Of a stretch of 64,000 bases of DNA, positions 40,866 through 52,582 are shown one piece after another (position 1 is the first letter of the stretch; every line of letters begins with the position of its first letter). The stretch is taken from contig NW_023503423.1 in the NCBI RefSeq assembly GCF_014529535.1, positions 4,326,473-4,390,472 on the forward strand, written 5' to 3'. The stretch comes from Bradysia coprophila (lineage: Eukaryota; Arthropoda; Insecta; Diptera; Sciaridae). The translations under genes and the position numbers were made by a program. The notes under the pieces were generated by a model. It saw only the letters and a program-made list of their open reading frames with translations. It had not been told where the DNA came from and made no database searches.

Positions 40866-42297
40866 TCAATTCAACGATTCCGAAATATGTTTGAAATTGT
40901 CATGAATGAAAATTATCTTTTCAACGGTTAATGGATCAACATTAGCCTTTTTCTTATTTATTAAATATCCTGTCTCAGAGAAATGTATGTCAGTAGCGCT
41001 GGAGCTACTTGGAATGGAAAGCATTATTTTTGCAAGCTCGCTTAGATATGGAAATGATCCCTCATGCGTTTTCCACCACAAAAGAGGATCGTCAACCAAA
41101 TCTGCTACCGACGTGTACTTCAAATATTCTTGATGCATCTGGTGCTCAGCCCCACTCGTTAAGAAATTTTCTTTGTTGACGTGTTTTTGAATCATTTCCA
41201 TCCGAATGTGTTTAGCCCTATCAGGCTTTTTTGGTTCCACCACCTTACGTTTGTCTGCTTGAGGTAATCGAAGTTCAGGTTCGTATTGGCCCCATTTTTT
41301 CACGATAAGTTCAAACATATCGACATCTCGTGAGCGGCAATAAGATGATAAAAGAGGTAAATTTTGCATCGATGGGTCCAAGAAAGCTGCGGCAATCATA
41401 TTTTCTGTTATCGGAAATCGGCGGTTTAGTCGTTCGAGCAGGAAGGCAGTCGATTTTTCGATGATAGGAGAGCTGGTGACACAAGTTTTCAGTGCCTCCA
41501 AACTAAATAATTTTTTTCTATTAGAAAAGCGAAATTTAGCAAAGAAAAAATTATTCTCGTTTACCTTGCCTTGATGTCTACGTAGCAGAAAACAGATATA
41601 TTCAGCGATGGATAACTATTACCTTGCATTACGTCGGTTGCTTTTTCGAACACTTCGAGCACCTTTACGAAATCCTTAGCTAATTTCAATTCGGTGTCAG
41701 AAAATACTTGATCATATCTTCTGATGGATCCCAAATAATTGTTTATGGTGTCTACAACGATCCCATTCAGGAAAATTAATTTTTTTGTATGAAAATTGGA
41801 AAATTAGAAAAAAAAAGTTTTTGAAATTATTAACCAAATGTAGAGCTACAACTTGATCTATAACCGAACTTATCAGTCCAAAAAATTACAATTTCACAAA
41901 AATAGCTCACCAGTGTTTTTGATGAATGAATTGGACATCGACAATACACTGTTCCAACGGGTTGCGTTCGAGTTTTTTAGTGTGGCGTAATTTGTACTTG
42001 TACGACTTTGTTTGTTGCAAAAGTCCACCAGCAATTGGTTATCTTCGTCCTCCTCGTCAAATTCCGTAATGAGCACTTCTGTGCACTCCAAAATCTCAGC
42101 TACAAAAAAAAAAATACGAAAACTTTATGAAACTTTTTCTTGAAATTTAATTTAGCGAAGCAAAGTGAATGACTTACAAATATTTCGAAGAGAAGATACC
42201 AGGGAGTACAGTCGTTTGTTGTATTCTGTTTCACCGACTTTTCTCAACTCTTCATATCTATTGTCTTTATCGAATGGGTGTAAGGGTTGGGTAAATG
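40866..42297 (-). CDS. hAT transposase, intron-containing, 5' part missing
   Basis: Four exons splice in frame: 42178-42297, 41911-42099, 41565-41751, 40866-41502, ending at a normal stop; about 377 aa. The order is RNase H-like fold pieces (LKNSNATRWNSVL, INNYLGSIRRYDQVFSD) and the C-terminal hAT dimerisation region (DPLLWWKTHEGSFPYLSELA, MLSIPSSSSATD). No stop or frameshift was seen in these exons. The N-terminal BED finger and the start of the catalytic core are not visible; a HEL-B insertion lies where they would be (42545-43614). A functional protein is therefore unlikely unless upstream exons exist. Open frames over all four exons imply recent loss or some constraint. Confidence 0.75.
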
Positions 42298-42544
42298 CTA
42301 GTTCAAATGATTGTTCAAATTAGTTTGTTATATTTCTTCAATACAGAAATCAAAAAAAAACATAGCTAACGCCGACCCGTACGAAACGCCTATTCGTATC
42401 AAAAGCCTTTACTGTGAAACTCTTCATTTCTCTTACTTCATTTTCTTCTCTGCTGAAAAGCTATTCGCGCTTTAAAATCACTTCCATTATCCACTCTTTG
42501 CCTTGCAACAAATCAACAACTAAATTGCCGGAGGCAATATAGAC

Positions 42545-43614
42545 AGCCCCGTACGAAAACAAATTTCATAAATTCCTATTTAAACAGCTATATACCGCTA
42601 TATTTACCTATATTTCACTGTAAATAAACATTTCACAGAGGAATATGCTATTATATAGCTCTATATGCCTGTATATAGCTCAATATAGCTGTATATAGGT
42701 ATATATAGATGTCCATATATGGAATCCCTGAAACCCCTCACACTTAACACATTATTTCCATGTTAACAGAAACTCTCTAAGTACCATTTTTCCCAAGATA
42801 TATCACTTTTAATAAAATCCAATATGGCCGCCGGCAGCCATTTTGTTAGGAGACCGGAAATATTACTGACGCTTTACATTCGTTAATACCTTTCAAACAA
42901 AAAAAAATTCATGAAATTCGGTCAAAATTTACTCGAGATATTGTCAAAATACACCACGTTCACTGTACTTCCGAGTAGCCAGATAAGAGCTCACTCCAAG
43001 AGACCTAGCTCACGCTCCGGAGAACATAATTTCATAATTTCATATATTTTTTTTCCCTGATTGGTACGGTCAATACCTATCTAATAAAGCTAAAACAGAC
43101 GAAATATGTTCAAATGTGGCCGACCTACAAGCAAAAACTGCTTGCCGCCCTGTGCCTGTTCCACACCAAGGGGTCTAACTCACGAGTCGGTCATCCGATT
43201 TCCATAAACTTTTTTTTTGTCGATCGGTATTGTAAATACCTTTTATTTGACGTATCATTTACAAGTTTAACGTTTAAATGTTCGGAGATATCTTCGAAAA
43301 ACCGTAAAGCACTTATTGGGCCACAGCTCGGGAGGGGTCGATCCAAAATCACTCATCTTCGAACTTAGCCTGTCTTTTGACATTACCAAACGGGAAAAAA
43401 AAGAATTTTCAAAATCGGATGCGTTTTACTCAAGTTATCGTGCAGCCAGACAGACGGACAGACGGACAGACGGACAGACGGACATTTTTTTTTCGCGGAT
43501 TTGGCATCTCTAGACAACCACAATAGGTTTCCCCTTACTCAGGGAGTCCAATTCGACGTGTTACAAACGTATGCGTAAACCTATAAGACCCCAGTACTGC
43601 GTACGGGTTTAAAA
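42545..43614. mobile_element. HEL-B repeat, copy 2, nested in hAT
   Basis: A longer copy of the repeat at 29290-29887. Its 5' part contains a (tata-gct)-rich stretch at 42590-42715. It also carries a (gacagacg)n microsatellite (about 43452-43482) and ends gacccca-gtac-tgc-gtac-gggtt plus taaa. The start near 42545 ('gccccgtacg') is approximate. Confidence 0.55.
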
Positions 43615-43959
43615 ATTAATTGCCTAATATTTTTGTTTTAAAGTTTTTCTGTTCTTATTTTTTTTCTAATTTTTCAAGCCGTTTTGAGTCGGCTGAGCCG
43701 GTTTTTTTTCACCTTGTCGACTGGCGGCTCGACTCGACCAAAAAGGCTCGACTTCGGCTTGACCGGCAGCTTATTTTCGACGGCTCTCATGTCTGTTACT
43801 CACTACGTCTACGCCCGCAGGAAATGAGTTTTAACGTTCATGTCAATGAAGTAATGACTCAATTCCGTTAGTGTAGGGAGTACAATGTTTAATGTTAATC
43901 AGAGACAAAACGTTCAAATTTCAGCCCAGTTGTCCTCCCTCGGACAGATTATGTAATCA

Positions 43960-44335
43960 TTACTCACGTTGATTGAAGAGATCCTGTTTGTGGACCTTCT
44001 GGACTATAAAATCAACATATTTTCGACAAAATTCTCACATCGATTGGACAAGTTAGATGAGAAAAAGCTGCTGAAAATTCTGATTTCATTTCGTCCTTCG
44101 AATTTTCAACTTGTTAGGCGTGACAGACCTTCCAACAAAAATTTTATTTTTCAATTGAATTCTACATTGGGTTCCAAAACCAATTTTAAGTGTCTGCGAT
44201 TTTTGTGCTGAAACATAGACTAGGACTATCAAGGCCCTTCTAACGGTCAAAGACGATCTGATCAATCTGATGAGGGACGATAAAGCCCAAGTGCTCCGGG
44301 TCCATGAAATCTGCATACCGAGCCGAAGGCGGGTC
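43960..44335 (+). other. Possible exon remnants, plus strand
   Basis: The plus strand reads IEEILFVDLLDYKINIF... at 43969-44100 and, after a possible acceptor near 44217, TRTIKALLTVKDDLINLMRD and further to a stop at about 44335. The composition is protein-like but I recognise no family, and the two pieces are not clearly joined. Could be relics of a gene or a transposon. Confidence 0.2.
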
Positions 44336-44391
44336 TAGTCATACTAGATAATCACACTAAATCCGATACCACAATTCATAAGCAAATGAAC

Positions 44392-44397
44392 TTTATT
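44392..44397 (-). terminator. Poly(A) signal of the zinc-finger gene
   Basis: AATAAA on the minus strand, about 200 nt past the stop at 44599. Confidence 0.45.
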
Positions 44398-44598
44398 TTA
44401 CATGGTAGCGCTTTACACTGAGCTAATGTTACGCGTTCTTAAAGAAGGAATGTTCACTGGGTTGTTCGTACATTTTTGTCACCACAAATGAGACTCGAAT
44501 CAAATCCACTCTAATGTTCTGAACAGACTCTCGTCTCCTGGCACACCGTCACTGATCGCATCACAGAAGAATTTCGAAAAATTGTACAGTCAAGCGTG

Positions 44599-46905
44599 TC
44601 ATTCGTCCTTTTTGGACTTCGATTCGGCTAACTGCGTCGGATGACGATATTTCCGATGAGAGAAATAATTTGAGCTCGACGTGAATGTTTTCGGGCAAAA
44701 TTGGCAATTGTAGAGTACTTGTCCGGTGTGACGAGCCATATGTTCGGTTAGTTCTAATTTTCGTCGGAATTTCTTCTTGCACACGCTGCATTCAAAGTCT
44801 TTGATCTTCAGATGAACGTAACGTATGTGCGCCGATAGGGAGCTCGATGTGGTACACTGTTTGCTGCAATTTTCAAAATGACAAATGTGCTGACGATCAT
44901 CTTTATGTCGTTGCATGTGGGTGCGTAGTGTTTCCACATTCTTGTACCTAAAAATGATTGAATGGATGAGCACACGCTATACTCGACAGTTTGCGGTTTT
45001 ATTCGATCTTACCATAAACTGCAATGTGAACACTGCACCCGAGGTGAATTCTCCTGCAAATGGTGTGACATGTGCGACTGTAGATTTGTTTTCGAACAGA
45101 ATTGTTTGGCGCATATTTCGCAGACGAAATTGATTTTCTCCTTTGAATGAGTCAATTTGTGCTTGATCATGACGAATTTGAGAGCGAATCTGCGGAACAG
45201 AGATCACAGTGACGATATAAGTTGTGCTCACGATAAATTCAGAAATTAACGCAACGGAAACGTGATGTTACCGAATATCAATCTGGGAGTACTAAGCCTC
45301 CAGGAGTAGCTATTTTAGTCATGGCACTTCTCAGTGCATGTACCAATTTCGAGACAATATGCTACCATCGCTGTTCTGCTGTGCTAAGCCAAACACCGTG
45401 TTGCATTGTTTCTGGTCTTTGCAGAGCTTTTGAAAGCTTTTGATTCCATTGGAAAAGTGAAATATTTCGATGGAATACAAGAGAAGCGTAAAGCTCTCAG
45501 ACACAATGCGATACGACGTTTTGGCTTAACACGACAGTGTTAAGAAAATGAAAGGTGAAGTAGGAGAAGTACTTACGCTTTACCACACGTGTCACAGACG
45601 AACTTTTTTTGGTCTTGGGTGAAATGCGAAGCTTCATGATTCGTCAATTGAGACTTTAGTACGAATTTCTGCGGACACTTTTCACATTGAAATGGGCGCA
45701 AATCAGTTGGTAGGTGTTGCTTCATGTGTATCCTTAGCAAAACTTTACTTTTACTGATTTGGCCGCACGTTGTACACTTGAATGCATCTGGCGAAATATG
45801 GTTAATGATGTGATTCATGAGCCGATCTTTTCGATAGAATTTCTTATCGCAACATCCGACGTATCCGCGTTGATTGTGTTCCGAACTGAAATTGAATGGA
45901 CGTTACAGTCTTCGAAGCAGTGATTGAATGCTATACTGATGGCATACCTAAAGTGTTCCTGCAGTTCTTTGAAGGAATTGAATTGTGGGGTCGTGTTGCA
46001 AATATCACAGCTTAGGTTCACAAATTCTTTGATTTGAGCGTCACTTTTCTCCTTCGTCGTGCGCACTTTCAAATGATCGGGCAGTTTTTCGTCGATATTT
46101 TTCCGACTGAACAAAATCACATTGTTCGAATCGGAGTCGTTCATTGCATCCGGCTCTGTCTTGGCACTGATTAGAGTCGTCTCGTCATACGCTTCAGCCG
46201 TACGACTATCACCGGCAGTATTGACTGAATTTTCGTTCATAATTTCGCAATTTTGTGTCGCATGTCTCTCCGATATGTTTGGTTTCTGATCATCGCTTAC
46301 ATCAGTATCCAATGAATATGCTAACGTTCCGTAATCATTCAGCAATGCTCCGCCATCGGTTGTGGCTCGTAGTGTAAATATAAGGCGTTGAGGTGGATCT
46401 GTCTCTGTTAATGGAATGTTTGGCTGAATCTTCCTTGCATACTCAACGAAGCTCGACTGATTCAATTGAACCATCCTGTAGAAGTCATAGAAGTTAGTGA
46501 CGGTGTCTTTGCATGTGACGCAGACCATTTTCGATGTCACCGGGTGTGCAGCATTTTCGTTAACTTTATGGTCCATCTGGAGAATTAAAAATCATTTCAA
46601 ACAACGAACATGATGTTAACGACTGTTGATGCTTACAAGAAAAGGAAAGAACATCAACAGCTTCTGTAACACGGTTGTTTCCGAAAAAATGTCAATGGAA
46701 GCTACGAGGAAACGAAAATTTATTTGTTGCATTGTTTTAGGTCGCGACTATCCAATTAAGCATTTGGGTCATCGACTAACAAACAAAATTTGAGCCGAAA
46801 ATTCGACCAAAATTCAATTAAATTTCAGTCGAACATCAGAAACTTACATTCCGTTTTTCGCAAGCAAAATCGGCAAATGGACATTAAATTTGGTTCATTC
46901 ATCAT
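44599..46905 (-). CDS. ZAD and C2H2 zinc-finger transcription factor
   Basis: Exons: 46848-46905, 46637-46701, 45948-46576, 45577-45885, 45013-45189, 44599-44947. All GT-AG, 1,587 nt in frame, 528 aa. The first three exons encode a ZAD domain with the four zinc-binding cysteines Cys11, Cys14 (ICRFC) and Cys60, Cys63 (MVCVTC). ZADs dimerise and are greatly expanded in insects. An acidic linker with no fold that I recognise follows (about 90-225). About ten C2H2-type fingers occupy about 230-515, such as FQCEKCPQKFVLKSQLTNH and FVCEICAKQFCSKTNLQSH; the first two and the eighth are irregular. The end is basic (SKSKKDE). Nuclear DNA binding is expected; its targets are not predictable here. The start MMNEPNLM is the only one preceding the first ZAD cysteines. 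Confidence 0.9.
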
Positions 46906-47335
46906 GAATGTAATTCCATCTAATTCACTAATTTAACACACACAATACAACATACAATAACAACCGAGCGTCAACAAAACAATCCGCACCACTCAATTCA
47001 TAAAATGTCAATTGAATGAGAATATAGAGTATAATACGGTCGATTTGACTGTCCACCAATTTGCAGTGAGGTTCGTACGAGAGTATCGATCGAAATTTTC
47101 GTTTTACCTGAAAAAGAGCCCAGTTTTGGGTAAAATAATTTCGATTGACTTTGTCATGGAATTGTCCCATAATGTAGCCATCAAAAGTGTAACTGGCATT
47201 AATTCAATGGCACAAGAGTGGTAACAACAAGATGTTATTATAACTTGGTGGTAAAACCAGTAAGACCCACTCTGTACGAGTTTCAATAGTAACCAAATCA
47301 ACTAGCGACATCTGCGAGACCGTAGCGAAAATGTG
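46906..47335. other. Upstream of the zinc-finger gene
   Basis: Probably 5' UTR and promoter of the minus-strand gene. No core element is certain. Short frames on both strands have no motif. Confidence 0.4.
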
Positions 47336-47616
47336 TGTCTCAATAGAGAACTTTAGCAAATCACACAATAATGACAAAACCAATAATTTCCAACAATAAC
47401 GAAAACGAAATTGACACGGAAAAATTTTATCATTGTGAATGGGGCGAGATGGGTAAATATGTTCACAAATCATGGTGTGTTATGTGGTGGCAGAATTCAA
47501 AATACTTCTTTAGTACTTATAATAGTACTTTAACAGAAATTAAATTGAAGTAGAAAAATATAATTTGTGCACCGGACAACTATCTTAAAAGCAGATATTC
47601 AGCTTTATATATATTA

Positions 47617-47735
47617 TGCACCTGTTGCCAAGATTGGTATTTTGACGTGTAGGACATTATTGCCCTAGCCGAAGGCGTGGGTCATAATGCCTACACGTCA
47701 AAATAACAGTCTGGCAATAGGTGCATATCATATTT
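47617..47735. repeat. Hairpin MITE, arms about 45 bp
   Basis: 'atgcacctgttgccaaga' with 'tattttgacgtgtagg' pairs with 'cctacacgtcaaaata' and 'ctggcaataggtgcat'. The loop contains 'ccctagccgaaggcg'. Inside the inverted-repeat region. Confidence 0.75.
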
Positions 47736-48384
47736 TATCTGTCGAGAACAGATATATCGAGATAAACAAAAACTCCCCAGAGGGATAAGCTCGAGATTAT
47801 CGTTCTAGACAGATAAAGATATTTATCTATCTAGGTGAAATAATAGCAGTGAAAAAGTGGTATTATTTCGTCTGGGATGAATATACACATGGTTTGAAAG
47901 GCATTTGCCAGTAGACCTCAAAACAGGCATCACACAGTCTCGAGCTACACTTGGTTCCTGGCTGAAGATATCCGAAGATGGAAAAAGGGTGTTTTTTAAC
48001 CTAATTTTTTGGCGATCGTTCCGGGTGAGAGTGGGCTCATTGGAAAGCTGAGTTCAAATACTTTCGGGGAATGTCTAGTTTCATTAGATTCATTGATAGA
48101 TGTTGTAAAAAATGTACAACAAAAATTTTCAAAATCTGTGTGAACGTTTGACAGGTCTGGGCTGGTACTGATGACGCTTAATGTGAACCTAATATGCTAG
48201 TTGTAACTTACATTATCTAAGCTTTCCATTGATACCTCATTTGCAGTGCTGGTGACTGCTGGTGAATTTTATGAGTAGCGGGTGTACTTACATAAAAATC
48301 TGTTATGTGGACAATCTTTTTTAACTTCTTATTTATGGCTCAAAATTTCCAGTTGTAAGACAATTATTATTGAGAATCAAAAAT

Positions 48385-48480
48385 TGCGCAACCAATCAGA
48401 GGGTGCGATTTTATATTTGTCCCATGCTATTGTTTCATAAACCACTTGAGACAAATATAAAATCGCATCCTCTGGTCTAT
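48385..48480. repeat. Hairpin, arms about 30 bp
   Basis: 'cagagggtgcgattttatat' followed by 'ttgt' pairs with 'acaaatataaaatcgcatcc' and 'tctg'. Confidence 0.7.
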
Positions 48481-49415
48481 TTGAATGGTAAAGGGAGTTA
48501 CCTGAAAAAAAAATGTGTTTCGGGTGAGCATGTGCTCCACGTGCTGTTTGTGAGGTTATGCTCACCACAGCACAACTTGTTCTGTAAATTGTGTCGTCAA
48601 AAGGCAAGCTAATTTTTCCATCTCATTTCCACTAGCTTCAGAATGTTCTAGTCTACAGATTTCAATAAATCTATGTTTGTTCAGAGACGCACGTTGTAGA
48701 CAAAAATTCTAAATTAAATAAACAATCAACTATATGACGATTCTGTCAACACATTTATAGACAATATAGTGGATATACTCAAATATACTGGATTGCTGGA
48801 GCTATACTGGATTACTGGATCTACTGGAGCATAAATTCGAGTCTTGATTCATTTGGGCGTTTGTCTATTTCAGTTGTCCTGTGCATAAATCGTTGTTTCT
48901 ACCTCAACAGAAAAGTGATTTTCTCAGCACACGTCCTAAAACTGAAGACTAGTGCTGTTTCCTCTCGTTTGTCTTTCTTATTTTTTTCAAAAATTCCCAT
49001 TGATTAAACCGATAGGCTAAATCAGCGATTTTATTTCACAAGGATTCAATTTTATATTTATAAGTTCTCCCTAGTTGGAGGTGCTTATTCATAAAAATTC
49101 GAAATTCACTTATTGTCAACGCTAACGTCTATCGAGAGATTCATATAAATTTATCATTTTCACATGAAACGCTTATATCCTCTGTGTGACTTTCATTTGA
49201 AAATGTCAAATCAACCGGATTCAAAAATTTTAAACACAAAATGAAAGAAGTTTGAATTCTGCCACCACATAACACCATGATTTGTGAACATATTTACCCA
49301 TCCCGCCTCATTCACAATGATAAAATTTTTCCGTGTCAATATCGTTTTCGTTATTGTTGGAAATTATTGGTTTTGTCATTATTGTGTGATTTGCTAAAGT
49401 TCTCTAATCAATTAG

Positions 49416-50330
49416 ATTGAAAAACGAAAAAGTCCATTCTAATGAGGGATAGCTGTAGTTGTGTGAGTAATCCTATGGTAAAGATCTCGGTCTGTAGGAG
49501 TCTAATACTCACTGGACTTACTAACTACTACGTGACGTATCACAATCATTTATAACCCGGAATGGATTTACTATTGAATGCATGTTCGAATTAGTCGTCC
49601 TTGGAATCACTAAAGAATTTTGTCTACCCTTTACCGTGATCTGATTCTTTGAAAGTGGACAGTAAATCAGAAGCAGCCGGTTACAAACAATCGCCATCGC
49701 TAGTTACACCACAACCAACGATAGAAAATCGTTCGACTTATTTAGGCTTCTTGTTAAAGATTGCCGATTTAATGCTAAGACTAGGATGGATGAGAGAGTA
49801 TTGAAGCTTTGCTTTTGATGCAATTTGAGTCATTGGAACACGAATGCTGAAACTGTTGAAAGGAAGTATGCACACTGTGCATTACACAGAGATTTAATGT
49901 TCCCCCTATGATTACAGTCTGCGCAAACGTTCGAAGCTTTAAGGAAGAATATGGAGGTGGGGTTTAATTCTGGAAATTCTGAAAAAATCGGAAAATTTCC
50001 GAAAAAATCCTGACATTTTTCCCGAATTTCTTTAGAACTTTTCGAACTTTTTTACTGGCCATTTAGCGAATTCTTTTGTTCTAATGTCAATTTTGACACT
50101 TTACGTTGCCCATACGTCGCTCTCTGAATGGCCAATTAGAATAAAAATTTACAAAAACAAGCTCTGATGGGGAGGAGTGGTGGAATGGGGTAGGTCAAAT
50201 AGTTGCCAATTCCTTAAGTGTTTTCCACAAGAAACAGCATTGTCATGATTGCATGATGGAATAGTAAATAATGATTCCAAATTTTTGAGGTCTTAAGCCA
50301 AAGGCAAGAGCTAGAGCCATGGTATACATT
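49416..50330. other. Intergenic, nothing recognised
   Basis: AT-rich DNA with a short 'gaaaaaatcggaaaatttcc' low-complexity patch near 49990. No gene seen. Confidence 0.5.
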
Positions 50331-50337
50331 CGCGGTA

Positions 50338-50597
50338 CTGTATTGGACAAGAGTCTTCGAGGTCTTCTAATATCTTCCAATATTTCTACGTTATAGATTG
50401 TGTCTGACCACGACAGAGTAAAACCAGGCAGGAGCATTTCATTTTTAGAATGTCAAAGCAAGAAATAGATAGTCAAATCAAATGATCCTGTCTGGTTTTA
50501 CTTTGCCGTGGTCTGACCCAAGACAGTCTTTATCGTAGAGATATTAAAAGACATGAGAAGACTCTTGTCCAATACAGCCCCTGATAGCCAATACAGT
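50338..50597. mobile_element. Long imperfect palindrome containing cctgcctgg-type arms
   Basis: The outer arms ctgtattggacaagagtctt and its complement lie at about 50338 and 50577. The inner arms 'ccacgacagagtaaaaccag' and 'ctggttttactttgccgtgg' are the same family as 38660-38830. One MITE may be nested in another. Confidence 0.65.
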
Positions 50598-50857
50598 CTG
50601 ACTAATAACTTGCCTTTATTTTCTATGTCGGTCGCCGATAGTCGTTTTAAATTATGCGCTTGATGGTAGTTGTATGGAAACAGTCAGTAACTACAATAAC
50701 AGAGGGAGCCATTATGAATGGACAGAATGAGGATACCAAGGCGAATAAGACAGACGTGTAAAGTTGTGACGTTTTGATTAGAAAAAAATTTCGTTGAATT
50801 GTCCAAACATTAAATAAATTTAAATTTGTCAGAAACAGTCGAAACAATAGACCAAAA

Positions 50858-51831
50858 ATGGAGCAGTTATATCATGAAACCAATCGTATCATACAGGAAA
50901 CCCATCAATGTTTCCAAGAGCTTAACAATCCGAAAGTTGATTCGATTTTCGTAGAAAACACAATATCAACAAAAATTGCAACTGTGAATGCGTAAGGACT
51001 CGATGAACTTTCTCTTATCTCATCTATGACAACTGTAAATGAATTTCCATCAATTTTAGGAATTGTGATAGACTAGACGTTCTTGTATTTAAAGTGCCTG
51101 TGTCCCAAAGATCCAATGCCAAAATGAGAGTGGACCAACTGAAGTACGACATAAGACATTTACAGGTTCATTTTGATTCTATCTTAGCAGCGACGATCTT
51201 ATTTCGTTAATTTGTTAATGGTTCAATGAGCAGAGTGCCCTACAAAATTGGCAACAAAAGAAACAGAAACGGGAAACGGAGATACAGGATCGAGAACAAT
51301 TGTTGAACCGGCGATTCACTTCAAATGCTGATACTACAATCGATTTGGATTATTCGCTGCAGCAGCATAATTCCATGAACAATGCACATCGGGGGATTGA
51401 TGAAATGTTGATGACCGGTGAGTTCAGTTGCAATTTACGTTGAACAGTCAAAACCGAGTTTGGGTCGGAAGTAGAATTGCAGGTCGAAAATAATTTTGTT
51501 GAATTAATTTGAATCGCTTTTCATTCCCGAACTTGTGAGGCTACCAACGGAGGCGTAGAACTAATTGTTATCCCATCTCATCAGATAAACGTTAACGTTG
51601 TCGCATTCTAAAATTTCAGGCCAGAACGTTCTCGGCAGTCTCCATTCGCAGCGGGACACACTGAAGGGAGCCCATAAACGAATTCTGGATATTGGAAACA
51701 CTTTAGGCCTATCAAATCACACAATGAAACTGATCGAACGACGAATTCATGAAGATAAATATGTGCTGCTCGGTGGCATGGCAGTGACAACTGTTATCAT
51801 TGTCGGCATCATTTATTACTTTGTGTTATAA
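50858..51831 (+). CDS. Membrin: Membrin, Golgi Qb-SNARE (GOSR2 type)
   Basis: Exons 50858-50991, 51060-51165, 51234-51417 and 51620-51831; GT-AG, phases agree, 211 aa, the usual length of GOSR2/Membrin. The protein mediates fusion in ER-to-Golgi and early Golgi transport as part of a Qa/Qb/Qc/R SNARE bundle. Landmarks are an N-terminal helical region ([20 protein letters not shown]), the conserved [18 protein letters not shown] near the centre, a SNARE motif about 118-185 ([35 protein letters not shown]), and a C-terminal anchor about 192-210 ([19 protein letters not shown]). It ends at the anchor as expected for a tail-anchored SNARE. GOSR1 was excluded by length and by the C-terminal sequence. 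Confidence 0.95.
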
Positions 51832-52320
51832 TTCCATGTTTAAAGTTAAACGCTGAAAAAGTTGATTCAAATGCGACTGTATCGTACATTTGTATGCCCA
51901 CGAGATCTATAAATTATTTCCGAAAATTGTGCCTATCCAAAATCGCAGTGCTGTTTGATTGTTAAGCGAATGAGTCGACAGGGAACATACTGAAAAGAAA
52001 CCAACGACTGCAGAAGATACGTTGCAACAACGTCAAACTGTTAAAGAACTCTTTAGAACGCTTCGCACGGTGTATTAAGTAACACTGTGGAACTAAGGAT
52101 GGAATAACACACTAGACAGAAGAGGTATGTTTGGAAGCAAAATAATTTTAGTGGAAACTTGAGTGAGGAAAGACAATGAAGCGAAAGTTATCTGAACCAG
52201 CAAATTTCCTAATTCCGTCCTTACGTAACCTACTTTTAGTGAACAACGGACTCAGTCATAAAATATGCTGAGAGTCATCTTGGCACAAACAGCTTCCTTT
52301 ACTGCAAGATTTTTTGTGAA
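51832..52320. other. Membrin 3' flank
   Basis: Presumably includes the Membrin 3' UTR. No canonical AATAAA was found close to the stop. Nothing else seen. Confidence 0.4.
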
Positions 52321-52323
52321 TTG

Positions 52324-52582
52324 CATTGAATGGAATAGTAGTCCATTGAATGGAATAGTAGTCCATTGAATGGGATAGTAGTCCATTGAATGGAATGGTA
52401 GTCCATTGAATGGGATAGTAGTCCATTGAATGGAATAGTAGTCCATTGAATGGAATAGTAGTCCATTGAATGGAATAGTAGTCCATTGAATGGAATGGTA
52501 GTCCATTGAATGGGATAGTAGTCCATTGAATGGAATAGTAGTCCATTGAATGGAATAGTAGTCCATTGAATGGAATAGTAGC
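52324..52582. repeat. 20-bp minisatellite, about 13 units
   Basis: Unit gtccattgaatggaatagta with A/G variants. Each unit contains the near-palindrome tccattgaatgga. Because 20 is not a multiple of 3 the frames rotate, so the long minus-strand frames here are artefacts. Confidence 0.95.

Larger units (their letters stand above)
40451..43803 (-). mobile_element. hAT transposon with 8-bp target duplication
   Basis: ttactcac flanks both ends (40451-40458 and 43796-43803), an exact 8-bp duplication as hAT elements make. Inside it, the termini are inverted: cagacgtgagagcc on the left and cagacatgagagcc on the reversed right end, 13 of 14 matching, with a subterminal gaaaat in both. The body (40459-43795, 3,337 bp) holds a hAT transposase on the minus strand and a nested HEL-B copy. 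Boundaries are firm. Confidence 0.88.
47336..49415. mobile_element. 2.1-kb region bounded by ~165-bp inverted repeats
   Basis: 47337-47505 recurs in reverse complement at about 49245-49412, beginning agagaactttagcaaatcac and running past 'ggtggcagaattcaaa'. I counted about four substitutions or small indels. The left arm contains a 60-codon frame (MTKPIISNNNENEIDTEKFY...). The interior holds two hairpins (47617-47735, 48385-48480) and no transposase. Non-autonomous transposon or inverted duplication; no target duplication was recognised. Confidence 0.6.
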
